The notes under the pieces were generated by a model, which did not search any database, was not told the DNA's origin, and saw only the letters and a program-made list of their open reading frames with translations. This document shows, piece after piece, positions 17,123 through 25,522 of a stretch of DNA of 64,000 nt. Source of the DNA: RGIG7213 sp045124505 (GTDB lineage Bacteria; Bacillota; Clostridia; Oscillospirales; CAG-272); the NCBI GenBank assembly GCA_045124505.1, contig JBGVLZ010000103.1, forward strand, positions 1 to 64,000. The letters are read 5' to 3'. Position 1 is the stretch's first letter, and the number at the start of each line of letters is the position of its first letter. Position numbers and translations under genes: made by a program.

Positions 17123-18036
17123 CATATTACAGTATATATGCCTATTGCGGAATAACCTATCTGTTCTATAGCAAAGAACATCAGGAGCTTTACGAGTTGT
17201 TTTTCGTTTGATACAAATGTAACATACATATTATATTCTCTGTCGGAATAGTCAGACGGGGTGCAATCAGTTTTGAGGGTTTGGACACCGAAAAAGTCAG
17301 CATAAAACAAAATATCTGCCATTGTATTTTCACCGTTTGGTCTTATGAGCAATTCTGTATACCATAAAGGATCTTTTTTACTGCTTTGGAAAACCGATGT
17401 GTTCTTTTTGCAAAGTGCAAATCTTGTGCGTACATTTCCGTCATTCGACATAATATCTGCAGCAAAGCAGATAAACAGCTCATATTTCGATATTAAATTA
17501 TAAAATCCGCCAAGCCGTCCGTCGGTAGAATTTTCAATCGGAAGTATACAATAATCCGCTTTACCGTCATATACCGCCTCGCAAGCCGAATTAAAATCCG
17601 GCACAGGTGACGGCTCATACAAAGCAAGATGCTTTGAAAACAGCTTATACGCCTTATCTGAAAGCGTATTTTTCAGATAAGCTATCCTCCCGCTATAAGA
17701 TACATTCTTATCATCAAGCAAAAAATCACTTATTTTCCGCTTTCCCGAAGCTATATCGTCAAGCACGGAGCAAGCTGTGAGATGAAGCAATTTCTGATTT
17801 ACATCCGCCGTTTTTTCATATTCGGGAAAATCTGCAGGGGGCAGTTCCACACTCAGACACTTCTCAAAAACATGCGAAAAATCTTCATTTCTAATATCCG
17901 CACTATGTGAAATACTGCGCATCATTTCTCGCAGTACAGCATATACCCTTTCATCAATGCTTTGTTTTTTAAAAAGTAAACGTGAAAGATTTTCGTTTTC
18001 GGTTGTCCGATTTAATATATTTTCTTCTTTTATCAC
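17122..18036 (-). CDS. Diverged prephenate-dehydratase-like protein
   Basis: A 304-residue cytosolic protein. Its C-terminal half resembles the prephenate dehydratase fold: ILPIENSTDGRLGGFYNLIS (around residue 165-185) matches the family's PIENS motif, and RTRFALC (around 203-209) matches the catalytic TRF motif. The usual N-terminal GPEGTFS signature is replaced by a degenerate YLKNTLSDKAYKLF, and about 110 residues of helical sequence precede it. No ACT domain is recognisable. It could be a true but divergent enzyme of phenylalanine synthesis or a regulator built on that fold. The start is set at the GTG at 18036, with AGGTG six bases upstream; a GTG at 18045 is possible. Confidence 0.6.
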   Translation of the reverse strand: MIKEENILNRTTENENLSRLLFKKQSIDERVYAVLREMMRSISHSADIRNEDFSHVFEKCLSVELPPADFPEYEKTADVNQKLLHLTACSVLDDIASGKRKISDFLLDDKNVSYSGRIAYLKNTLSDKAYKLFSKHLALYEPSPVPDFNSACEAVYDGKADYCILPIENSTDGRLGGFYNLISKYELFICFAADIMSNDGNVRTRFALCKKNTSVFQSSKKDPLWYTELLIRPNGENTMADILFYADFFGVQTLKTDCTPSDYSDREYNMYVTFVSNEKQLVKLLMFFAIEQIGYSAIGIYTVI

Positions 18037-18183
18037 ATCTAACACCTGCCTTGACGGTATAAGAAAATAATATGATATTATGAAAATTAATTCTACACAG
18101 TGTTTGTAAATATTTGAGCTATATATGTATTTTTCAAAAACTGTATATCAAGTTTTAAAAATCACCAAAAATCAAATTCAAAC

Positions 18184-18212
18184 TTGACATAAAGTATTTT
18201 AAGTGATATAAT
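18184..18212 (+). promoter_or_regulatory. Promoter for the DUF1836 gene
   Basis: TTGACA (18184-18189) and TATAAT (18207-18212), spacer 17, 30 bases before the TTG start. Both hexamers are consensus. Confidence 0.85.
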
Positions 18213-18242
18213 ACTGTACAGTATATTAAAGAGGTGATATAT

Positions 18243-18740
18243 TTGGATTTCTCGTCACTTAGTAAATTTAGCGCCCCGACGTGGGATATGCTTCCCGACA
18301 TAGATCTGTATATGGATCAGGTACTGGCGCTTGCAGAAAAATATTTCGGTGTATTTTCTGACTCCAAGGATGGCAGTATAACATCTTCGATGCTTAATAA
18401 CTACGTAAAACAAAAAGTCATTCCGTCACCGGATAAAAAAAGATACAACAAAGAGCATCTGGCAAGATTTCTGATGATATGCGTTTTAAAAAGAGTGCTT
18501 TCTATCGCAAAGATCAAAATGCTGTTTGATGATCTTTTTGACAAAAATTCTGTCAGGGATATATATGAAATTTTCGGCGGTGAGCTTGACTATACTTTAC
18601 ATGCACTTACCGATAAGGTTCCCTTATCAAAGCCCGACAGCGACGATGAGGATATTATGGCGTTGAAATTCGCCGTGCGCTCCTTTGCGTATATGATCTT
18701 CTCAGAGTTTTACATGACAAACTCAAAAAACGAGGAATAA
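18243..18740 (+). CDS. DUF1836 protein
   Basis: A 165-residue protein of the DUF1836 family. It has an N-terminal MerR-like helical region with SMLNNYVKQKVIPSPDKKRYNKEHLARFLMICVLKRVLSI-type sequence (about 50-95), suggesting DNA binding, and a helical C-terminus. The function is not established; the family is frequent in Firmicutes. The TTG at 18243 is taken as the start, since AGAGGTG (18230-18236) is its ribosome site; the GTG at 18234 lies inside that site. Confidence 0.8.
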   Translation: MDFSSLSKFSAPTWDMLPDIDLYMDQVLALAEKYFGVFSDSKDGSITSSMLNNYVKQKVIPSPDKKRYNKEHLARFLMICVLKRVLSIAKIKMLFDDLFDKNSVRDIYEIFGGELDYTLHALTDKVPLSKPDSDDEDIMALKFAVRSFAYMIFSEFYMTNSKNEE

Positions 18741-18770
18741 CTCAATTTAAGGATATATACAAATATAAAT

Positions 18771-18810
18771 TAAGACCTGCTCAAGGTAATCTGAGCAGGT
18801 CTTAATTTTA
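18771..18810. terminator. Bidirectional terminator
   Basis: TAAGACCTGCTCA (18771-18783) pairs perfectly with TGAGCAGGTCTTA (18792-18804), with A/T runs on both sides. It separates the DUF1836 gene from the converging SGNH gene. Confidence 0.9.
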
Positions 18811-18821
18811 TGTACTGGATA

Positions 18822-20147
18822 TTATTTTTTGTACAGCATAAGCGTAAGGAATACGAGGTCAATTGTGTTAACCTTGCCGTCCTTTGTAACATCTGCATTA
18901 TCAACGATAATGGGTGCACCGCTTGTCATGTGCTCACGAATGAGAGCAATATCATCACTGTCCGCAACACCGTCGCCATTAGCATCGCCTCTCTTGATGA
19001 ATGAACCTGCGCCTACCTTAATGCATGTGCCTATAGAATCAATATAGCTTTCGAGGAATGCAGGAACTGTGTCCATATCAAGATTGGGAGTTGCGACAAA
19101 TGTCATATTTTGGGGCATAAGCGGATTAAATTTATCGCTTATGTTCCAGCTTTCAACAGCTACCTTAAAGTCACCGCGTGTTGTGTTAACAACGATTTCT
19201 GTGGGAAGTGTTGAAGCATAATCCTTATTGACTGAATATTTTGACCACTTGTATACAGTCTTGAGATCTGTGCCTGTAATTCTGGGAAGTGAATCCGAGA
19301 GCTTGAGCGCAATGAGGTATGCGTCTCTTACATACTCATGACCGAGAACCGTCAAATGAGTATCTGCTTCGAAATTACCGCTTGTGAGATCCTCAAGCGA
19401 CTCACAGTCCAAAAGAATGAGATCTTCGTCTCTGTGTGCATAGAGCACTGAATAAACATCAACAAATACAACATCCTCTTCAAGGCAAACCTTCATTGTC
19501 TGTGCGTTGAGCATAAGTGTGAGTATACGTGTTGCTTCCTTTATAACATCAACATCCAACTGCTCACAAGAGTTATACAAATTCTGGAATGCAATAGTAG
19601 CCGTAGGATTGAGTTCACGGATCCTTATGAACACAAGTCTGAGATTTTCAGCAATTTCCGCTGTAACATCATCAAGACTGCCTACCATTATTTCAATAAG
19701 CTCGATAGCCGATTCAGCATCGGGAATGTTACCATTCATTATATCATTCAAAAGCGGTGTTTCTCTATTGAATAATTTAACGATATCCATATTACCTACA
19801 GAAAGCGTGATAAGATCAGCGTTTTTAATCGCCTCGATCTTCGCACTGTTTTCAGCAGATTCGGTCAGCACGTTGTTAAGAATATCAATTGCCGTACAGC
19901 CTTCTTGAGTAAAGTCGATAATATCGTAGCCAATCTCCTTGGAAAGCAAAACAGCGGCTGAAAGCTGTGAACGGGGACGTGCGATAGTATCGTCATAGTC
20001 GGGCAATCTATACCCGGATGCGACAGAGTCACCGAGCACAACCATTGTAAGTTCTGCATCCTCACCGTTGATTACGCCTTCTCTTGCTACACAAACCAGT
20101 GACAAGATCATTGTAAGCACAATTACAACTGACAAAAGCTTTTTCAT
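18822..20147 (-). CDS. Secreted SGNH/GDSL hydrolase with C-terminal dockerin (paralogue 1)
   Basis: A 441-residue exported esterase-like protein. It has a signal peptide (about 1-21), then the SGNH block I VVLGDSVASG with Ser41, block III-like GNM (118-120), and the block V motif ADTH (261-264). A C-terminal type I dockerin (about 387-441) has two calcium loops, GDANGDGVADSDD and NADVTKDGKVNTID. It probably removes acyl groups from polysaccharide while bound to a cohesin scaffold. AGGAG lies ten bases before the chosen ATG. It is one of three tandem paralogues, each with its own promoter. Confidence 0.88.
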   Translation of the reverse strand: MKKLLSVVIVLTMILSLVCVAREGVINGEDAELTMVVLGDSVASGYRLPDYDDTIARPRSQLSAAVLLSKEIGYDIIDFTQEGCTAIDILNNVLTESAENSAKIEAIKNADLITLSVGNMDIVKLFNRETPLLNDIMNGNIPDAESAIELIEIMVGSLDDVTAEIAENLRLVFIRIRELNPTATIAFQNLYNSCEQLDVDVIKEATRILTLMLNAQTMKVCLEEDVVFVDVYSVLYAHRDEDLILLDCESLEDLTSGNFEADTHLTVLGHEYVRDAYLIALKLSDSLPRITGTDLKTVYKWSKYSVNKDYASTLPTEIVVNTTRGDFKVAVESWNISDKFNPLMPQNMTFVATPNLDMDTVPAFLESYIDSIGTCIKVGAGSFIKRGDANGDGVADSDDIALIREHMTSGAPIIVDNADVTKDGKVNTIDLVFLTLMLYKK

Positions 20148-20182
20148 TTTAGTTTCTCCTAAAAAAGTTATTATTACACTCA

Positions 20183-20211
20183 ATAGTACCACAAATAATC
20201 AATAATGTCAA
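20183..20211 (-). promoter_or_regulatory. Promoter for SGNH paralogue 1
   Basis: Minus-strand TTGACA (20206-20211) and TACTAT (20183-20188), spacer 17. Confidence 0.75.
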
Positions 20212-20273
20212 TACACGATACCATTTTTTTCATAAATAATTAAATAAAATTTTAATATATACTGTATAAAATC

Positions 20274-20306
20274 AGACCGGCTCAAAACAATCATCTGAGC
20301 CGGTCT
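20274..20306 (-). terminator. Terminator after SGNH paralogue 2
   Basis: AGACCGGCTCA (20274-20284) pairs with TGAGCCGGTCT (20296-20306), 22 bases beyond the stop codon of the minus-strand gene. Confidence 0.8.
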
Positions 20307-20327
20307 TAAGCTGTTATTCAATTAAAA

Positions 20328-21731
20328 TTATTTCTGGAACAGCATAAGTGTAAGGAACACGAGGTCAATTGCGTTAACCTTACCATCCATTGTAACGTCT
20401 GCATTATCAACGATAACAGGAGCACCGCTTGTCATATGGTTGAGAATGAGAGCGATATCATCGCTGTCAGCAACACCGTCGCCGTTAGCGTCACCTCTCT
20501 TGATGAATGAGCCTACGCCAACCTTAATGCATGTACCGATAGAATCGATAGAATTTTCAAGGAATGCGGGAACTGTATCCATATCAAGATTGGGTGTTGC
20601 GATAAATGTCATATTCTTGGGCATAAGCGGATTGAATTCATCGCTTATGTTCCAGCTTTCAACAGCTACCTTAAAGTCGCCGCGTGTTGTGTTAACAACG
20701 ATTTCTGTGGGAAGTGTTGAAACATAATCCTTGTTCAAGGAATACTTTGACCACTTGTATACAGTCTTAAGATCTGTACCTGTAATTCTGGGAAGTGAAT
20801 CTGTAAGCTTAAGCATCATAAGATATGCATCTCTTACATATTCGTGGCCGCGTACTGTCAAGTGGGGATCGGATTCGTAGTTACCGTTTATGTAATCCAT
20901 AAGAGAATCGCAATCCTGAATGATGAGATCTTCATTCTTGTGAGCATAAAGCATTGAGTAAACGTCAACAAATACTACATCTTCTTCAAGACAAACCTTC
21001 ATTGTCTTTGCATTGAGAAGAAGTGTGATCATTCTGATAGCTTCCTTAAGGATAGTAACATCTACCTGCTCATAAGCGTTGTAGAGGTTCTGGAAAGCAA
21101 TAGTTGCTGTGGGGTTGAGCTCACGAATTCTCTGTATTACAAGTCTGAGGTTATCAGCAGATGTTGTTGTACCTGCATCTATATCACCAGTGATTTTTTC
21201 AATAAGAGCTACAACATCATCAACACTCTTAAGCTCACCGTTGGTCAGCTTCTGCATAAGCTCATACTGGATACCGAAAAATGAAGAAAGGTCCATATTG
21301 CCGACTGAAAGTGTGATAAGATCAGCATTTTTAACTGCTTCAAGATTCGCACTGTTGTCGATATATTCCATCTTCCACCAGTTGTATGTTTCATCCCAAA
21401 CGTAACCGCCTGTTGCAGGATCTATTACAAAATCCCAATAACCTTCAACAAGTGTATTGTAAAGAACATTGTATGTCATGCTGCCTTCTTTTGTAAGGTC
21501 AACAAGATCATATCCGATCTCCTTTGCGATCAAAACAGGAGCTGAAAGCTGTGAACGGGGACGGTCGATAGTTTCGTCATAGTCGGGCAAGCTGTAACCG
21601 GAAGCGATAGAGTCACCGAGTGCAACCATTGTAAGCTTTGCATCCTCGCCGTTTATCACTTCTTCGCCTGCAACGCAAACCAATGACAGAATCATTGTGA
21701 GTGCAAGAACAATTGATAAAAACTTTTTCAT
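20328..21731 (-). CDS. Secreted SGNH/GDSL hydrolase with C-terminal dockerin (paralogue 2)
   Basis: A 467-residue close paralogue of the gene at 18822, sharing the signal peptide, the block I ALGDSIASGYSLPDYD (Ser near 41), the SVGNMD motif and a DPHLTVRGHEYV block V. The C-terminal dockerin has GDANGDGVADSDD and NADVTMDGKVNAID. It carries an extra insertion of about 26 residues after the ENILYNT-equivalent region (YWDFVIDPATGGYVWDETYN), also present in paralogue 3 in related form but missing from paralogue 1. It probably has the same activity with different substrate contacts. AGGAG precedes the ATG. Confidence 0.88.
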   Translation of the reverse strand: MKKFLSIVLALTMILSLVCVAGEEVINGEDAKLTMVALGDSIASGYSLPDYDETIDRPRSQLSAPVLIAKEIGYDLVDLTKEGSMTYNVLYNTLVEGYWDFVIDPATGGYVWDETYNWWKMEYIDNSANLEAVKNADLITLSVGNMDLSSFFGIQYELMQKLTNGELKSVDDVVALIEKITGDIDAGTTTSADNLRLVIQRIRELNPTATIAFQNLYNAYEQVDVTILKEAIRMITLLLNAKTMKVCLEEDVVFVDVYSMLYAHKNEDLIIQDCDSLMDYINGNYESDPHLTVRGHEYVRDAYLMMLKLTDSLPRITGTDLKTVYKWSKYSLNKDYVSTLPTEIVVNTTRGDFKVAVESWNISDEFNPLMPKNMTFIATPNLDMDTVPAFLENSIDSIGTCIKVGVGSFIKRGDANGDGVADSDDIALILNHMTSGAPVIVDNADVTMDGKVNAIDLVFLTLMLFQK

Positions 21732-21769
21732 TTCTGTTTCTCCTTAAAAAGTTATTAATTCATATGGTA

Positions 21770-21798
21770 ATAATAGCACGTTTTTCGAATAATGTCAA
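21770..21798 (-). promoter_or_regulatory. Promoter for SGNH paralogue 2
   Basis: Minus-strand TTGACA (21793-21798) and TATTAT (21770-21775), spacer 17. Confidence 0.78.
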
Positions 21799-21861
21799 GA
21801 GGAAATATTAATTTTCTCTTCAAAATATATTAAATATTCGTATAAAACACAAAAAAATGAC

Positions 21862-21895
21862 AAACTCATCCCTTTTGATCTAAAGGGATGAGTTT
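21862..21895 (-). terminator. Terminator after SGNH paralogue 3
   Basis: AAACTCATCCCTTT (21862-21875) pairs perfectly with AAAGGGATGAGTTT (21882-21895). An A-run on the plus strand gives a U-run for minus-strand transcripts. Confidence 0.88.
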
Positions 21896-21904
21896 GATAT
21901 TCAA

Positions 21905-23536
21905 TTACGCACGTGTCTTTTTGAAATAAATAACAGCCGAAGTAATACCCACGAGAAGTACAACACCGATAACTGCAAATATTATCATATTTCTGCGTCC
22001 GTTGCCGTCGTCGTATTCATCCTTTTGGGTCTGTTCATTCGTATCTGCCTCCGCTGTGTCTGAAGGCACACCTGTGTCCTCTTCAGGGGTTGTTACTTCA
22101 TCAAGCGTAACATCTGTACCGTTAAGTATATCGTCTGTATCAAAAGTATCTGTACCCAATGATATATCAGTTTCAACGTCCTCAGAAGGCTTTTCAGTAT
22201 CCTTAGAAGGCTTCGTTGTAACGGGCTTATCGGGCTTCGGAGGCTTTGTTTCAGGAGCTGAAGGCTTCGTTTCGGGAGCTGTTTCGGGGTACGTTTCAAC
22301 AGCTTCGGGATCAAAAGTACCTGTTACCGTGACCACAGTTGTTATTTTCTTCATATCTCTTATAAACTGCGGAACGGTTGACACATCGAGTTCTGCTGTT
22401 GCAAGCAGAATCTGCGAAAGACTTGTATTAAAGACGACTTCAGCATTGAGCTTCCAATTTTTAACCTTTACACTATAGTCGCCGTGGGTTGTTTTGATTA
22501 CAACTGTATTGGGCAAAAGCTTATTGATACCTCTTGCCATTTCATTTCGCGTGAATGTATAACTGCTTTCAACATCATGACCAAGATATGTCGGCAAAGC
22601 ATCTGCATTTTCAAGTGCTTTTACGTAAACATCCTTTATGTATTTATGACCGAGCGCTGTAGGATTCATGTCCTTCTGATAATTTCCGTTTGTGTAATCA
22701 CGGAGAGACGGACAATCCATATTAATGAGATTTTCACCTGCACGGAAAGCAAATGTTTCGTATACATCAACGTATACAACACCCATTTCTTCACAAACAT
22801 CTTTCGTTTTTTCGTTCAATGTGCGCACCAAAGAACGTGAAAATTCTTTAAGCGGGGAAACGTTGACCTGTTCGTACGGATTGTACAAATTTTGATAAAC
22901 GATATCCGCTGTGGGATTTAACGCACGGATTCTTCCGATCACAGTCTCCAGATTTCTGGCAATTTCCGTTGTTTTTGTATCTATCTTACCGCTTAACGTA
23001 TCGATAAAATCAGAAAGATCCTCAATATTTGACAGTATACCTGCCTGGAATTGTGTTACTATCTCTCTTTCCAAACTGAAAAGCACATCAAGATCACCCA
23101 TACCGACGCACAGTGCAATGATGTCTGCTGTTTTCATTTTTTTGAGATTATCTCTGTTATCGAAAGTATATGTGCGGTCTTTGCCGTTTTGATCCTTGAG
23201 TATCATTAAAGTTTCCGAATCCAACACGTATTCCTCGTATTTTTCGGCAAACTGATTCTGGACGATATTTTTTGTAGTAGTTCCTTCTTTTGTCATATCT
23301 ACAAGTTCATACCCGATCTCTTTTGCAAGAGCCGAAGCAAAGCTTGTTTTCGATCTCGGTCTGGAAACATCAGGATCGTAATCGGGCAACATATACCCGG
23401 ATGCGATGGAATCACCCATCACAACGATAGTTTTCTTTGCTGTTTTTCCATCTTGAGGTAACGCCGCATAAGATACTGTGCAAAGCGCAGACAAGATGAC
23501 AGTAATAAGCAACACGAATATCAGTATTTTTTTCAT
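21905..23536 (-). CDS. Membrane-anchored SGNH/GDSL hydrolase (paralogue 3)
   Basis: A 543-residue relative of the two dockerin-bearing SGNH genes. It has a signal peptide (1-25), block I VVMGDSIASGYMLPDYD, a GMGDLD block and a DMNPTALGHKYI block V. In place of a dockerin it ends in a long Thr/Pro/Glu-rich linker (about 405-505, with repeated PETKPSAPETKPP) and one C-terminal transmembrane helix (about 517-538) followed by KKTRA. It is therefore tethered to the membrane with the catalytic domain outside. It is the most diverged of the three and first in transcriptional order. AAGGGAAGTGC precedes the ATG. Confidence 0.86.
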   Translation of the reverse strand: MKKILIFVLLITVILSALCTVSYAALPQDGKTAKKTIVVMGDSIASGYMLPDYDPDVSRPRSKTSFASALAKEIGYELVDMTKEGTTTKNIVQNQFAEKYEEYVLDSETLMILKDQNGKDRTYTFDNRDNLKKMKTADIIALCVGMGDLDVLFSLEREIVTQFQAGILSNIEDLSDFIDTLSGKIDTKTTEIARNLETVIGRIRALNPTADIVYQNLYNPYEQVNVSPLKEFSRSLVRTLNEKTKDVCEEMGVVYVDVYETFAFRAGENLINMDCPSLRDYTNGNYQKDMNPTALGHKYIKDVYVKALENADALPTYLGHDVESSYTFTRNEMARGINKLLPNTVVIKTTHGDYSVKVKNWKLNAEVVFNTSLSQILLATAELDVSTVPQFIRDMKKITTVVTVTGTFDPEAVETYPETAPETKPSAPETKPPKPDKPVTTKPSKDTEKPSEDVETDISLGTDTFDTDDILNGTDVTLDEVTTPEEDTGVPSDTAEADTNEQTQKDEYDDGNGRRNMIIFAVIGVVLLVGITSAVIYFKKTRA

Positions 23537-23578
23537 TTTAGCACTTCCCTTTCAGTCAAAATTAAACTTCACGCGTAT

Positions 23579-23607
23579 ATTATACAGCTCACGACACTTT
23601 TTGTCAA
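23579..23607 (-). promoter_or_regulatory. Promoter for SGNH paralogue 3
   Basis: Minus-strand TTGACA (23602-23607) and TATAAT (23579-23584), spacer 17; fully consensus hexamers. Confidence 0.82.
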
Positions 23608-23628
23608 GCATTTTACAGAGTAAAAAAT

Positions 23629-23656
23629 AAAAGCAGACTCTATAGAGTCTGCTTTT
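23629..23656 (-). terminator. Terminator of the tRNA cluster
   Basis: AAAAGCAGACTC (23629-23640) pairs with GAGTCTGCTTTT (23645-23656), directly after the tRNA-His gene on the minus strand. Confidence 0.88.
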
Positions 23657-23662
23657 GTGTGG

Positions 23663-23737
23663 GGTGGATAATCGGGATCGAACCGACGACCTTCAGGGCC
23701 ACAACCTGACGCGCTGACCAACTGCGCTATATCCACC
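23663..23737 (-). tRNA. tRNA-His (GTG)
   Basis: A full cloverleaf. The acceptor GTGGATA pairs with TATCCAC, with the extra 5' G opposite C73 that marks tRNA-His. The anticodon loop TTGTGGC has anticodon GTG. The T arm contains GGTTCGATCC. The 3' CCA is not encoded, unlike the two neighbours. Confidence 0.95.
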
Positions 23738-23740
23738 ATA

Positions 23741-23817
23741 TGGCGTACCCAGAGGGATTCGAACCCCCGACCTACTGCTTAGAAGGCAGTTGCTCTATCC
23801 GGCTGAGCTATGGGTAC
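23741..23817 (-). tRNA. tRNA-Arg (TCT)
   Basis: The acceptor GTACCCA pairs with TGGGTAC, with discriminator G and an encoded CCA. The anticodon stem ACTGC/GCAGT encloses loop CTTCTAA with anticodon TCT. GGTTCGAATCC is in the T arm. Confidence 0.96.
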
Positions 23818-23824
23818 ATAAAAA

Positions 23825-23898
<74 letters not shown>

Positions 23899-23923
23899 AC
23901 ACGGTTTTTAACCTTGCCCGAAT

Positions 23924-23952
23924 ATAGTATCACATTTACTTCGTTTTGTCAA
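23924..23952 (-). promoter_or_regulatory. Promoter of the Gly-Arg-His tRNA cluster
   Basis: Minus-strand TTGACA (23947-23952) and TACTAT (23924-23929), spacer 17, 26 bases before the tRNA-Gly 5' end. Confidence 0.8.
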
Positions 23953-24085
23953 GGGGTTTTTGAAAAAAATTATCATAATTTTGTTTACATCATTTCCCGT
24001 TGCAAATGGCGGCAAAAAACCAAAGCAGTATGAAAATGTGTACTATAAAAAAAACTATATTTTTTAAAAAATTCAAATTTTGGTA
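23953..24085. other. AT-rich gap between tRNA cluster and aminotransferase
   Basis: Part of a 313-base gap without a gene. It is A/T-rich with poly-A stretches. Apart from the two divergent promoters on its edges I see no open frame or stable structure. Confidence 0.6.
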
Positions 24086-24114
24086 TTGAAAAATAAACGG
24101 ATATATTATATAAT
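24086..24114 (+). promoter_or_regulatory. Promoter for the aminotransferase
   Basis: TTGAAA (24086-24091) and TATAAT (24109-24114), spacer 17; a leader of about 90 bases follows. Confidence 0.68.
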
Positions 24115-24211
24115 AATCTGAAAATGCTTGTGCAGTTGGTCATTTTGAATATAAATCTGATCTGCTGTCGGCTATTTTCAAGCATATAGAATTGAAAGGC
24201 GAATACGCAAA

Positions 24212-25504
24212 ATGAAAAAATACATTGATCTGACACAAGATGAGGCAATTTCCGAATATAAGTCTTTGCTTGCTGAATATGAGGAAATAAAGTCTAAAAA
24301 GCTTGCTCTTGATATGTCAAGAGGTAAGCCCAACACAGAACAGCTTGATCTTACCGAATCACTTCTCGGTGTACTTCACAGCAGCAAGCAGTGCCGTACA
24401 CAGGACGGAACAGACTGCAGAAACTACGGTATTCTGTTTGGTCTTCCCGAAGCAAGACAGATGTTTGCGGAGCTTCTTGATATTCCCGCAAACAACATCA
24501 TTCTCGGAGGAAACTCCAGCCTTAACATGATGTACGATACAATGGCGAGAGCAATGCTTTACGGTGTTTACGGTTCAGATACTCCCTGGTGCCGTTTACC
24601 TGAGGTGAAATTCCTCTGTCCCGTTCCCGGTTACGACAGACACTTTGCAATTTGTGAATCTCTCGGTATCAAAATGATAAACGTACCTATGACACCTACA
24701 GGTCCCGATATGGACACTGTTGAAAAGCTCGTGGCTGAGGACGCATCTATCAAGGGTATCTGGTGTGTGCCGAAGTATTCAAATCCCGACGGTATCACAT
24801 ATTCAGACGAAACGGTACGCCGTTTTGCCAATCTCAAGACTGCCGCAAAGGATTTCAGAATTTTCTGGGACAATGCGTATGCAGTTCACGATATCGAGGA
24901 CGAGGGCGACAAGCTTTTGAATTTGTTTGAGCTTGTAAAAGGTACGGAAAACGAAGACAAGGTATTTATGTTCTTCTCCACATCCAAGATCTCATTCCCC
25001 GGTTCCGGTGTTGCCCTCATGGCAGTAAGCGATAACAACAGAGAGCAGATAAAGGGCATAATGTCCGTTCAGACTATCGGTTCGGATAAAATAAATCAGC
25101 TCAGACACGTGTGGTATTTCAAGAATGCAGAAGGTATTCTCGACCACATGAAGCTTCATGCACGCCACTTGCGTCCCAAGTTTGAAATAGTACTTTCCAC
25201 ACTTGAAAAAGAGCTTGGAGAACTGGGAATTGCAAGCTGGGTAAGACCGAGAGGCGGTTACTTCATCAGCCTTAACACAGCCGACGGTCTTGCAAAGACT
25301 ACATATGACCTTGCAGCAGCGGCAGGTGTTACGCTGACAAAAGCCGGTTCAACCTTCCCTTACGGTGTTGATCCCTGTGACAAAAACCTCCGTCTTGCGC
25401 CCACGTATCCTTCAGATCCCGAATTGGCACTTGCAATACACATCGTTTGTATTTGCGTAAAAATAGCATATTTCAGAAAATATATGCCCGACATTTGTAA
25501 ATAA
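24212..25504 (+). CDS. PLP-dependent aminotransferase (aspartate aminotransferase-like, MocR-type fold)
   Basis: A 430-residue fold-type I aminotransferase of the class once annotated as alanine-glyoxylate/MocR-like and now often as aspartate aminotransferase (PF12897-like). Lys259 in FFSTSKISFPGSG is the PLP Schiff-base lysine, Asp220 and Tyr223 in FWDNAYA contact the cofactor, and SRGKPN (36-41) and YSNPDG (189-194) bind substrate and ring. It transfers amino groups between amino and 2-oxo acids in the cytosol. AAAGG lies upstream of the ATG. It is followed 18 bases later by a lipoprotein gene of unrelated type. Confidence 0.9.
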   Translation: MKKYIDLTQDEAISEYKSLLAEYEEIKSKKLALDMSRGKPNTEQLDLTESLLGVLHSSKQCRTQDGTDCRNYGILFGLPEARQMFAELLDIPANNIILGGNSSLNMMYDTMARAMLYGVYGSDTPWCRLPEVKFLCPVPGYDRHFAICESLGIKMINVPMTPTGPDMDTVEKLVAEDASIKGIWCVPKYSNPDGITYSDETVRRFANLKTAAKDFRIFWDNAYAVHDIEDEGDKLLNLFELVKGTENEDKVFMFFSTSKISFPGSGVALMAVSDNNREQIKGIMSVQTIGSDKINQLRHVWYFKNAEGILDHMKLHARHLRPKFEIVLSTLEKELGELGIASWVRPRGGYFISLNTADGLAKTTYDLAAAAGVTLTKAGSTFPYGVDPCDKNLRLAPTYPSDPELALAIHIVCICVKIAYFRKYMPDICK

Positions 25505-25522
25505 AATTTGGAGTACGGTTTA

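Noticed and set aside
17122..18036. Calling the gene pheA
   Set aside because: The N-terminal signature and the ACT domain are missing, so a plain prephenate dehydratase label would overstate the evidence.
18822..20147. Dockerin-bearing SGNH gene as a plain lipase
   Set aside because: The dockerin and tandem context favour a polysaccharide esterase; the substrate is left open.
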